Below, piece after piece: positions 26,193 to 34,813 of a stretch of DNA of 64,000 nt (positions are counted from its first letter, which is position 1; each line of letters starts with the position of its first letter). This DNA comes from Akkermansia sp. RCC_12PD (GTDB lineage Bacteria; Verrucomicrobiota; Verrucomicrobiia; Verrucomicrobiales; Akkermansiaceae): NCBI RefSeq assembly GCF_036417355.1, contig NZ_CP143889.1, positions 1,302,001 to 1,366,000 on the forward strand, in the 5' to 3' direction. A program made the position numbers and the translations under genes. The notes beneath the pieces were generated by a model. The model was not told the origin of the DNA, made no database searches, and worked only from the letters and a program-made list of their open reading frames with translations.

Positions 26193-27935
26193 TCACAGGC
26201 TGGCTGCCGTGGCCGTTGCGAACGGCTGCCAGTCCGCCAGCACTTCCGGCTGGATGGGAACGGCGGTTTCTTTTGCCTGCGGGGCGGCCAGGTTCAATTC
26301 CGGCCGCACGGTCTCTGAGCGGATGGCCGCCAGGGACAGGAGGGTATGGAAAATATGGTCGTGTGAAACGGCTTTCAGGCGGTTGGCCTTCAGGGCGCGC
26401 ACCATGTCCGGGTAACGCGCGGCGAAAGCGTCCGAATACCAGACGAACATGGCAGGGCGGTAAACACAGGGGAGAGTGTGGCCCTGGAACATTTTCCCTT
26501 TTTCTCCCAGGGCCACGCCGTGGTCGGAACAGTAGAAATAAATAGCGGGCCGGTCTTTCAGCCGGCTGATCATGCGGTGCACGGAGGCGTCAAGGTCCAC
26601 GATGGAATTGTCGTAGGCATTGATCGTTTCATCCAGATGCGCCTTGGGGTCGTCCATGTTGCAGCGGGCCGGAGTGAAACGGGCGGCTTTTTCCGGATAG
26701 GAAAACGCCATGTGGCTGCCCTCGTTGTAAATGACGTACAGTTGTCTGGCGTTCCCGTACTCTCCCAGACATCCCTCCATTACCAGGGAAGTGCGCTCCT
26801 GCATCATGTCCGGTGTCCGGTGAAGCGGCGGCGTTTGTTTCTGCACCCGGCAGTTCCGGGTCAGGATGCCCAGGGAATAGTCGTGCACGGAATCCCCGTT
26901 CAGGTCCATGATGCGGATGGATTTGAAGCCGTGCTTGTTGAAAAGGTCAATAAAGGAGGAATGGCCGGGCTGGCGCCGCTCCAGTTCCGCATCCGTAAAC
27001 ATGCCGATGGCGGAAATGCGCGTAACGATGCCGAAGGAGGTAGCGTGGGGGAAGGAAACGACATTGGGCTCACGGGAGAGCAGAGGCATTGTATTGCGGT
27101 GGTAGCCGTTGAGAGGGAGATGGTCGGCCCGGACGCTCTCGCCCATGTGGAAGACGACGACCAGGTTGTCCGGCGCATCGCAATGGGAAAGCGGCTCCGC
27201 GCAGGAGGGAAGCTCCTGGAGCAGGTTGAACTGCCTGGCGTCATTTGCAACGTACTCGTTGACCAGCTTGTGAGCCATTACAAAATCCACCAGCGGCCAG
27301 CCCATCGCCTTGTCGGAAGTATAATAGAGGTAAAGGGGTTCCGCACTGCAGGAAACGGCCGGGATGCTCAAAAGAAGGGAAACGCCGTAAAGGCTCCAGA
27401 TGCAGGCAAGGGCGGCCCATGTGGCCGTCTGGTGAAGGGAACGGCGGCTCCAGTAGATGGCCAGGTAGATAAAGCCGGCCAGCAGCAGCGTTCCCGCTAT
27501 GGAGCCGGCCGTGCAGAAGGCGCAGGCTTCCTGGAAATTGGTTTCTGCGATGCTGGCCAGGACGGAGAGGCTCAGGGTCACTCCGTACCGCATTTGCATC
27601 ATGTACAGGCCCGCATTGAACAGGATGACGGCCGGAAGAACGGCGTAAGCCGTGAAGCGGTATTTCAGGCAGAGCAGGATGACGCCGCAGAGCAGGATGA
27701 CGCCGCAGAGCAGGCTGGTGGAGCAGACAATCCCCATGCAGCTCATCAGCACGCTTTGACCGTCATTGAGTACATATGGATTGACCACCAGTGCCGCTAC
27801 GAGGCTGGCCGCCCACAGGCAGCGCATGCGGCGGGGTACGAACGCGGCACGCAAAGCCTGCAAAACCGCCGTCCATACGTGTTGTTTTGCAAGGTGCCGT
27901 GCCGGAGAGTCGGTAGTTGTCCGGGGTATTGCCAT
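26193..27935 (-). CDS. EptA-like phosphoethanolamine transferase
   Basis: A 580-residue protein with five N-terminal membrane helices and a periplasmic sulfatase-fold domain. Motifs include FHMGESVRADHLPLNGYHRNT, GIVTRISAIGMFT with the probable nucleophile Thr, YNEGSHMAF and YCSDHGVALGEKG. It should transfer phosphoethanolamine from phosphatidylethanolamine to lipid A or another surface glycan. Compared with EptA the nucleophile block lacks the usual CGTST/PCMF cysteines. A six-residue tandem repeat (CGVILL) lies in one membrane helix. Confidence 0.85.
   Translation of the reverse strand: MAIPRTTTDSPARHLAKQHVWTAVLQALRAAFVPRRMRCLWAASLVAALVVNPYVLNDGQSVLMSCMGIVCSTSLLCGVILLCGVILLCLKYRFTAYAVLPAVILFNAGLYMMQMRYGVTLSLSVLASIAETNFQEACAFCTAGSIAGTLLLAGFIYLAIYWSRRSLHQTATWAALACIWSLYGVSLLLSIPAVSCSAEPLYLYYTSDKAMGWPLVDFVMAHKLVNEYVANDARQFNLLQELPSCAEPLSHCDAPDNLVVVFHMGESVRADHLPLNGYHRNTMPLLSREPNVVSFPHATSFGIVTRISAIGMFTDAELERRQPGHSSFIDLFNKHGFKSIRIMDLNGDSVHDYSLGILTRNCRVQKQTPPLHRTPDMMQERTSLVMEGCLGEYGNARQLYVIYNEGSHMAFSYPEKAARFTPARCNMDDPKAHLDETINAYDNSIVDLDASVHRMISRLKDRPAIYFYCSDHGVALGEKGKMFQGHTLPCVYRPAMFVWYSDAFAARYPDMVRALKANRLKAVSHDHIFHTLLSLAAIRSETVRPELNLAAPQAKETAVPIQPEVLADWQPFATATAASL
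27669..27714. repeat. 18-bp tandem repeat (2.5 copies) inside the EptA-like gene
   Basis: GCAGAGCAGGATGACGCC occurs at 27669-27686 and 27687-27704, with a partial third copy. The unit is a multiple of three, so copy changes would lengthen or shorten a membrane helix by six residues without breaking the frame. Confidence 0.85.
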
Positions 27936-28048
27936 CAGATGAACGGGGCGGGGTTCCTTCCGCCCCGGAAAGAAGCTATTGTAAGGCCTCGGAAACGAGG
28001 CTCAAGCAGAATTATGCCGGAATGAATTTCATGGCGGCGAGGGTTTAT

Positions 28049-29095
28049 CTAATTGAAGTATTCGTCAAAGGTGGAAAAATTGAAAAATACGTTTCCTGAC
28101 GTTTCTATGAGCAATAGTTTATCCCATTCGTCATCTATTCCCTGGTTTCCCCGACGTTTCAAATAAAAAAGTTCCTGCAGACGCACCCGGTTGGAGGAGA
28201 GTGATTGAAGCAGTTTTTTGGCTTCCCCGGCATTGCCGGAAAGAGGGTCCATGGGGATTGCCTGGTTCAAAGCCTGCCGGGTTTTGTCCCACTCTCCTTG
28301 TTCCGCAAAAAAACGGCCTTTGAGCAACAGCAGCAACTGACGGGATGCATAAGAGGTGTATTTGGAGAAAGATTTTTCCAGATGTTGAAGGGCTAGTGAT
28401 GGATTATTTTTATAAGTGTCGTCCAATTTGAAAAGATCTGCCCCCATGCGGATATTGTCCCAGGCATGCGTACGCAGGTAACGGGACATTTTGGAATGGG
28501 GAGAAATGGAAATAATTCGGGCCTGCACTTTTTCCACTGGCTCTTGTAGAAATGAATCCAGGAAGGAGGGGTCCTTTTTCAGGGGGTGGATGTATGGTTC
28601 CACAGCCAGGTAAGATTCCAGGAACTGCTTTACGACAGGAGAGGCATTGAGCCGTGTTTGATAAGGCTGGAGGAATGATTGCAGCTGTTCCATGTTTTCT
28701 GCGTTGGAGATGATTTTGAGAAGTTCACTCAAAAGCTGGTTCATCTGCTCAATACGGCGAGCGCGTTTTTTTAATCCGCTGGAATCTTCGCCGTCGTTTT
28801 TCAGCGTTTTTTCCATCCAGTTGCGGTAGGAAGCATGGAATTGTTCTATTCCGTCAGGCATGGACAGGAACAATTGTCCGATGAGGCGGAAATCCGGATT
28901 TTTGCCGGGCTGCCTGTCCAGGGATTGAAGAATTTTCTGTATGACGGGTTTGCGCTCGGCCGCAATAACCAATTCTTCCAGGACCCAGTCCATTCCCATG
29001 GTCCATTCACCGGAGAAACTGTAGTAGGGGCGGCTGGAGGCATCACAAAAAACGATGGCGGTGGACGGAGAATCCTCCGGGTCGGACAGGGGCAT
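28049..29095 (-). CDS. C-terminal part of an amber-split thioredoxin-like/helical protein
   Basis: This 348-codon segment is in the same frame as the signal-peptide ORF just upstream; only TAG CAA separates them. It opens with STAIVFCDASSRPYYSFSGE, which reads as a beta strand and cis-Pro-like region continuing a thioredoxin fold, then becomes wholly alpha-helical with TPR-like pairs (SLALQHLEKSFSKYTSYASR, EQGEWDKTRQALNQAI). Alone it has no export signal. It is either a broken gene or the second half of a recoded one. Function is unknown. Confidence 0.55.
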   Translation of the reverse strand: MPLSDPEDSPSTAIVFCDASSRPYYSFSGEWTMGMDWVLEELVIAAERKPVIQKILQSLDRQPGKNPDFRLIGQLFLSMPDGIEQFHASYRNWMEKTLKNDGEDSSGLKKRARRIEQMNQLLSELLKIISNAENMEQLQSFLQPYQTRLNASPVVKQFLESYLAVEPYIHPLKKDPSFLDSFLQEPVEKVQARIISISPHSKMSRYLRTHAWDNIRMGADLFKLDDTYKNNPSLALQHLEKSFSKYTSYASRQLLLLLKGRFFAEQGEWDKTRQALNQAIPMDPLSGNAGEAKKLLQSLSSNRVRLQELFYLKRRGNQGIDDEWDKLLLIETSGNVFFNFSTFDEYFN

Positions 29096-29098
29096 TTG

Positions 29099-29344
29099 CT
29101 ACTTCACCAGAATGTAGTTGCGGCGTGCGGCATTTGTGAAGTGAATGGAATGGAACAAGGGCTCCGGATTTTCGTCACTGAACAGGGGGTATTCCCCGAT
29201 TTTGTAAAGCACCAGGATATCCTTGCCATCATTTTGCGCAGCTTGTTTTGCCTTTTCCATGTCCTGCAGCCAAGTTTCATCCGAGGCGGCGGCAGTACAC
29301 AGCCACAGACAGCAAACGGTCAGTATGAGGAAGATTTTTTTCAT
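29099..29344 (-). CDS. Signal-peptide-bearing N-terminal part of the amber-split protein
   Basis: From the ATG at 29344: a signal peptide (MKKIFLILTVCCLWLCTAAA), then WLQDMEKAKQAAQNDGKDIL, VLYKIGEYPLF and NYILVK before a TAG at 29099. The pattern of a helix followed by KDILVLY matches the start of secreted thioredoxin-like proteins, but the CxxC position reads IGEYPLF, without cysteines. The coding frame continues directly into 28049-29095. Confidence 0.5.
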   Translation of the reverse strand: MKKIFLILTVCCLWLCTAAASDETWLQDMEKAKQAAQNDGKDILVLYKIGEYPLFSDENPEPLFHSIHFTNAARRNYILVK

Positions 29345-29660
29345 TATTGGAATTAGTTGATCTCCAACCATTAGCACTGCTTTTTCATTTCTGCAAGCCC
29401 ATCTTTAATGGAGATGATGACCGCTGTATCTGTCAGGACGCCTGGTACACATGGGGAAAGGGAGGTAAACAGGTTTTACCGGATTTGCCTGCAAGTGGAG
29501 TTTCATGGAAGAGGGCGCGGCTGTGGCTGCACAGGAGCAAATTTCCGGCTACCGGCATTATTTACCCGGAATTCCGTAAACCGAATGATGTTGGAATTTT
29601 TTACCTGAGATTCTTTGGCAATGATTGACAATCAGCTGTGGCAAGGTATATAGGAGACAT

Positions 29661-30089
29661 ATGGAAACTCAAAACCAACCTGTTGCCTGTCAATGTTCTG
29701 GAGTCCTTAAAGGTATTACGGTCGCTTGTGCCGTGCTGGCCGTGGTGCTTCCATGGTTCGGCATGATGGCGGCCCTTATCGGTATTCTGCTTGCGGTAGT
29801 ATCCATCGTATGCGCCATTGTGGCCGTATGTAAAAAGGCCACCATGTTCGGCATCATCATGATCGTCGTGGGCATGATTGCCGGCGGCATAGCTACGGGT
29901 GGGTATTTGTTCTCCGTAGCCAAGGATTTGAATCTCGTTGATCAAGGCAAGATTCAGGTAGAGTTTGCAAAGAAAATCGAGGCTGCCCAGAAGGCCGGCG
30001 ACCTGAAGAAGGTGGAGGAGCTGAAGAAGGAGCAGCAGGAGGCACTGGAACAATATTCGCAGAATCTGCAGAAAAAGTTCGCTAAATAG
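29661..30089 (+). CDS. Small membrane protein with coiled-coil tail
   Basis: A 142-residue protein preceded by a good AGGAG site. The N-terminus has a Cys pair (VACQCSG); three hydrophobic helices follow, rich in Ala, Val and Ile (ITVACAVLAVVLPWFGMMAA). The C-terminal 50 residues are charged and helical (EAAQKAGDLKKVEELKKEQQ), probably a coiled coil. No function was recognised. It is followed by a strong terminator. Confidence 0.65.
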   Translation: METQNQPVACQCSGVLKGITVACAVLAVVLPWFGMMAALIGILLAVVSIVCAIVAVCKKATMFGIIMIVVGMIAGGIATGGYLFSVAKDLNLVDQGKIQVEFAKKIEAAQKAGDLKKVEELKKEQQEALEQYSQNLQKKFAK

Positions 30090-30137
30090 AAACTCTTGCT
30101 CTTTTCCGGCCCGCGTGTATTGCGGAAGCTGGTGTAA

Positions 30138-30168
30138 AAAACCGCCCGGGAATAACCCGGGCGGTTTT
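30138..30168. terminator. Intrinsic terminator (bidirectional)
   Basis: AAAACCGCCCGGG pairs perfectly with its complement around a 5-nt loop (AATAA), ending in TTTT on either strand. It separates the membrane protein gene from the convergent rubrerythrin gene. Confidence 0.85.
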
Positions 30169-30205
30169 GCAATGTCATGGAAGGTCTCCGGTGCTCAAGC
30201 AGAGT

Positions 30206-30754
30206 TTATCCAATGACGAGGAATTTTTCAGCCTTGGTGCCGCAGAGGGGGCAGGCTTCCACACCTTCCAGAGATTTGAAGGTGTCCCCGCACACAAGGC
30301 AGATCCAGTATTGTCCGGGCAGGGCGCTGGTGTCTCCGTTTTCCAGGGCCTGGAGGGCGGCGGCGTAAAATTCGGCATGTTCCTTTTCCGCTTCCGTGGC
30401 CCAGGTGAAGGAACGGACGGCGGCCTTCTGCCCTTCTTCCTCCGCTGCGGCGATGAATTCCGGATACATGCTTTCAAATTCATGGGTTTCCCCGGCAATG
30501 GCGGCTTTCAGGTTTTCCGCCGTAGTGCCCACATGAATCTGGATGTCAAAGGGGTCCATGCTGGCTCCGAGTTTTTCCAGTACCTTGTTGTGGTTGGCGG
30601 CATGGACGGATTCAGCCTTGGAAGCAGCTTCAAACAGTTTCTGGATGAGAGGCTGCCCTTCCTGGGCAGCTTTGGCTGCATAGGCCGCATAAGTGGCGGA
30701 GGCGGTGCTTTCGCCAATAATGGCGGCTTTCAGATTTTCTATGGTCTTGGTCAT
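30206..30754 (-). CDS. Rubrerythrin
   Basis: The 182-residue protein has a ferritin-like diiron domain with two EX(n)EXXH-type helices (ESTASATYAAYA, AESVHAANHNKV, then GETHEFESMYPE and EKEHAEFY). A C-terminal rubredoxin-like FeS4 domain follows with CLVCGDTF and CPLCGTKA. It reduces hydrogen peroxide in strict or microaerophilic anaerobes. The chosen ATG at 30754 lies 12 bp from a PerR-like box at 30766-30780, consistent with peroxide-responsive control. Confidence 0.93.
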   Translation of the reverse strand: MTKTIENLKAAIIGESTASATYAAYAAKAAQEGQPLIQKLFEAASKAESVHAANHNKVLEKLGASMDPFDIQIHVGTTAENLKAAIAGETHEFESMYPEFIAAAEEEGQKAAVRSFTWATEAEKEHAEFYAAALQALENGDTSALPGQYWICLVCGDTFKSLEGVEACPLCGTKAEKFLVIG

Positions 30755-30765
30755 CGGAATTAAAT

Positions 30766-30780
30766 TTATAATAATTCTAA
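30766..30780 (-). promoter_or_regulatory. PerR/Fur-like box before rubrerythrin
   Basis: TTATAATAATTCTAA matches the Bacillus PerR consensus TTATAATNATTATAA at 13 of 14 defined positions. It is directly upstream of the rubrerythrin start. The surrounding DNA is AT-rich, so chance resemblance is possible. Confidence 0.45.
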
Positions 30781-30907
30781 AAAGATGCAACTGAAAAAGT
30801 CCGGAAGCTTGAAAAAATGGCAAAACACGTTTTCTGCGGCATCAGAGGGAGCCGTAACACAATGAGGCATTGACGCAGACATGGAGAGCCTGTACAAGGA
30901 GAACGCT

Positions 30908-31459
30908 ATGAAGAGCATTGTAACAATTAGTTCGGCATGTGCCCTGGCATTTGCAGGTATGGCTTCCGCCCAGGATGCCCCGGCTCCGGCCCCCGCGCCG
31001 GCTGCTGAAACGCCTGCGGAGCCGGCTGCACCGGCCGCTGAAGTTTCCAAGGAAGCGAAGGAAGCCGCAGACCAGATGCTGGCATTGATGAAGGAAATGT
31101 CCGCTACGCTCAGCACGGTAAAGGACAAGGCCACCGCAGATGCGGCCGCCGAAAAGATGGCGAAGATCAATGAAAAGGGCGAGGCCCTTTCCAAGGACGC
31201 CCAGAAATTGGCGGACCAGGTGGACGCCGCCATGCAAGCCCGCCAAGCTGAACTTCTGCCCATTTTCATGGGCATGATGACTGACATGCAGCGCTTGCAG
31301 CAGGCCGATTTCTTCGGCAGCCAGGCTCTGAAGGACGCCATGAAAAAGACCGGCGCTTCCGGCCCGGAAGAAGGCGTTGAAGTAGAGGAAGAAGAAGTGG
31401 AAGTGGATGCCGCTCCGGCTCCCGCTCCTACTCCTGCACCGGCTCCCGCCGCCAAGTAA
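30908..31459 (+). CDS. Secreted Ala/Pro/Glu-rich helical protein
   Basis: The 183-residue product starts after an AAGGAG site. A signal peptide ends near GMASAQDA. Low-complexity Ala-Pro stretches at both ends flank a central helical region of Ala, Glu and Lys (EAKEAADQMLALMKEMSATL) followed by an acidic tract (EVEEEEVEV). It resembles periplasmic spacer or lipoprotein-like helical proteins. No specific function can be assigned. Confidence 0.65.
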   Translation: MKSIVTISSACALAFAGMASAQDAPAPAPAPAAETPAEPAAPAAEVSKEAKEAADQMLALMKEMSATLSTVKDKATADAAAEKMAKINEKGEALSKDAQKLADQVDAAMQARQAELLPIFMGMMTDMQRLQQADFFGSQALKDAMKKTGASGPEEGVEVEEEEVEVDAAPAPAPTPAPAPAAK

Positions 31460-31481
31460 TTTTCCTTTTCTCATTGATTCG

Positions 31482-31517
31482 CTCCCGGTGTCTTTAGGAT
31501 GCCGGGAGATTTTTTTG
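31482..31517 (+). terminator. Intrinsic terminator
   Basis: CTCCCGG pairs with CCGGGAG across a 13-nt loop and is followed by A and seven T residues. It lies 23 bp after the stop of the Ala/Pro-rich secreted protein. Confidence 0.8.
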
Positions 31518-31632
31518 CCGGTTGCGGCATGCCGCCGAAGGGGAAGGGAAATGCCAGACCCGGTTTATGGAGACATGGCCCTGCCGGTCATGCACGTTTT
31601 CCGGAATGATGCGGACAAGCTTTCCCATGAAA

Positions 31633-31662
31633 CAGGCCGCATCCGTTCCCGGGTGCGGCCTG
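31633..31662 (-). terminator. Intrinsic terminator of the M42 peptidase gene
   Basis: Read on the minus strand, CAGGCCGCA pairs with TGCGGCCTG over a 12-nt loop and is followed by TTT. It lies 28 bp downstream of the M42 stop codon. Confidence 0.65.
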
Positions 31663-31690
31663 CTGTTCAGGGATGTATCAAAGACTGGCT

Positions 31691-32845
31691 TTACTTGGCC
31701 TTCTTTTTCTTGGCGGCGGCTTTGTCGGTCTTGGCAGCGGCCTTGGATGCCTTGGCCGGTTTGCCGCAGACGCTCTGGCATTGATTGACGGAATTCCAGG
31801 ACCAGTCCCATTTGTCCACATTCATGGCGCAGGCGGCCAGCAGGTCCACGGCCGCATCCAGATCGCTCTTGCTGGCCATTTCAATGACCTGGTGGACGTT
31901 GCGCGTGGGAACGGAGATGGCGCCGGCGATGGAGCCGCCGGGCACGAATTTCTGCATGGCTCCGGCGTCCGTTCCGCCTGCGGGCAGCATTTCCACCTGC
32001 CATTTGATCTTGTTGGCTTCCGCGGTGGCTTTCATGAACTGAACCATGCGGCGGTCCGCGATGATGGAGCCGTCATAGAGCTTGATGGCCGCGCCTTCGC
32101 CCAGGCGGGAGACCTGGTCGTGCGCCGGGGTGCCGGGAATGTCGCAGGCGATGGTGACGTCCAGCGCGATGGAGAAGTCCGGCAGAATATCCAGCGTGCC
32201 GGCCTGCGCGCCTCTCAGGCCCACTTCCTCCTGCACGGTGAATGCGGCCACGAAGTTGCAGGAGGGTTTCTTTTTGGAAGCCTTGATGGCGCGGAGGGCT
32301 TCAATGAGTACGTAGCATCCGGCGCGGTTGTCCAGGGATTTGACGTTCACGCAGTCGCCCATTTCCACCAGATCCCGTTCGCGGGTGACGGAGTCGCCCA
32401 CGGAGACGTATTTTTCCACTTCCTCCTTGCTCATGCCCAGGTCGATGAAAAAGTCGGTCACTTCCGGAAGCTTGGTGCGTTCCGCGGGGGACATCACATG
32501 GATGGGCTTGACGCCCATGACGCCGATGAGGTCCTTTTTCCCGTGTACGATCACGCGCTGGGCGGTCAGCGTCTTGGCGTCAAATCCGCCCAGGGGCAGG
32601 AATTTGATGAACCCCTTGTCGTCAATGTGGCGGACCATGAAGCCGATTTCGTCCATGTGGGCGGCGGCCATCATGGTTTTTTCCGTATCCTTGCCTTCCA
32701 CAATGGCGATCACGCTGCCCATGTTGTCCACGCGTATGGCGTCTACGAGGGGCGCCACTTCCTGAATGATGAAGTCGCGGATTTTGTCTTCAAACCCCGG
32801 AGCGCCCGGAGTTGCGCAAACCTGACGAAGCAGTTCCAAATTCAT
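31691..32845 (-). CDS. M42 family metallo-aminopeptidase
   Basis: The 384-residue protein starts with MNLELLRQVCATPGAPGFED, typical of M42/FrvX peptidases. The metal and catalytic residues are visible: AAHMDEIGF (His, Asp), SLDNRAGC (bridging Asp), TVQEEVGLRGA (catalytic Glu pair), ALDVTIACD (Asp) and RNVHQVIEM (His). It removes N-terminal residues from peptides in the cytoplasm as part of large tetrahedral assemblies. A lysine- and alanine-rich tail of about 25 residues at the C-terminus is unusual for the family. Confidence 0.92.
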   Translation of the reverse strand: MNLELLRQVCATPGAPGFEDKIRDFIIQEVAPLVDAIRVDNMGSVIAIVEGKDTEKTMMAAAHMDEIGFMVRHIDDKGFIKFLPLGGFDAKTLTAQRVIVHGKKDLIGVMGVKPIHVMSPAERTKLPEVTDFFIDLGMSKEEVEKYVSVGDSVTRERDLVEMGDCVNVKSLDNRAGCYVLIEALRAIKASKKKPSCNFVAAFTVQEEVGLRGAQAGTLDILPDFSIALDVTIACDIPGTPAHDQVSRLGEGAAIKLYDGSIIADRRMVQFMKATAEANKIKWQVEMLPAGGTDAGAMQKFVPGGSIAGAISVPTRNVHQVIEMASKSDLDAAVDLLAACAMNVDKWDWSWNSVNQCQSVCGKPAKASKAAAKTDKAAAKKKKAK

Positions 32846-32934
32846 AATGCCGCCAATGTAATGGTTTTCCTGGGACTTGGCTAGTCCATAATGCGGCCTC
32901 GGGGAGGGCCGCACGGCATGGTTTCCTCCCGGAT

Positions 32935-34728
<1,794 letters not shown>

Positions 34729-34813
34729 TCACAATTTTATAACAATTATTTTTTAATTGACGAAATGTCTCCTTTATTATTCCATCAGAATAATTCCTCT
34801 ATCTTTCTTTACT

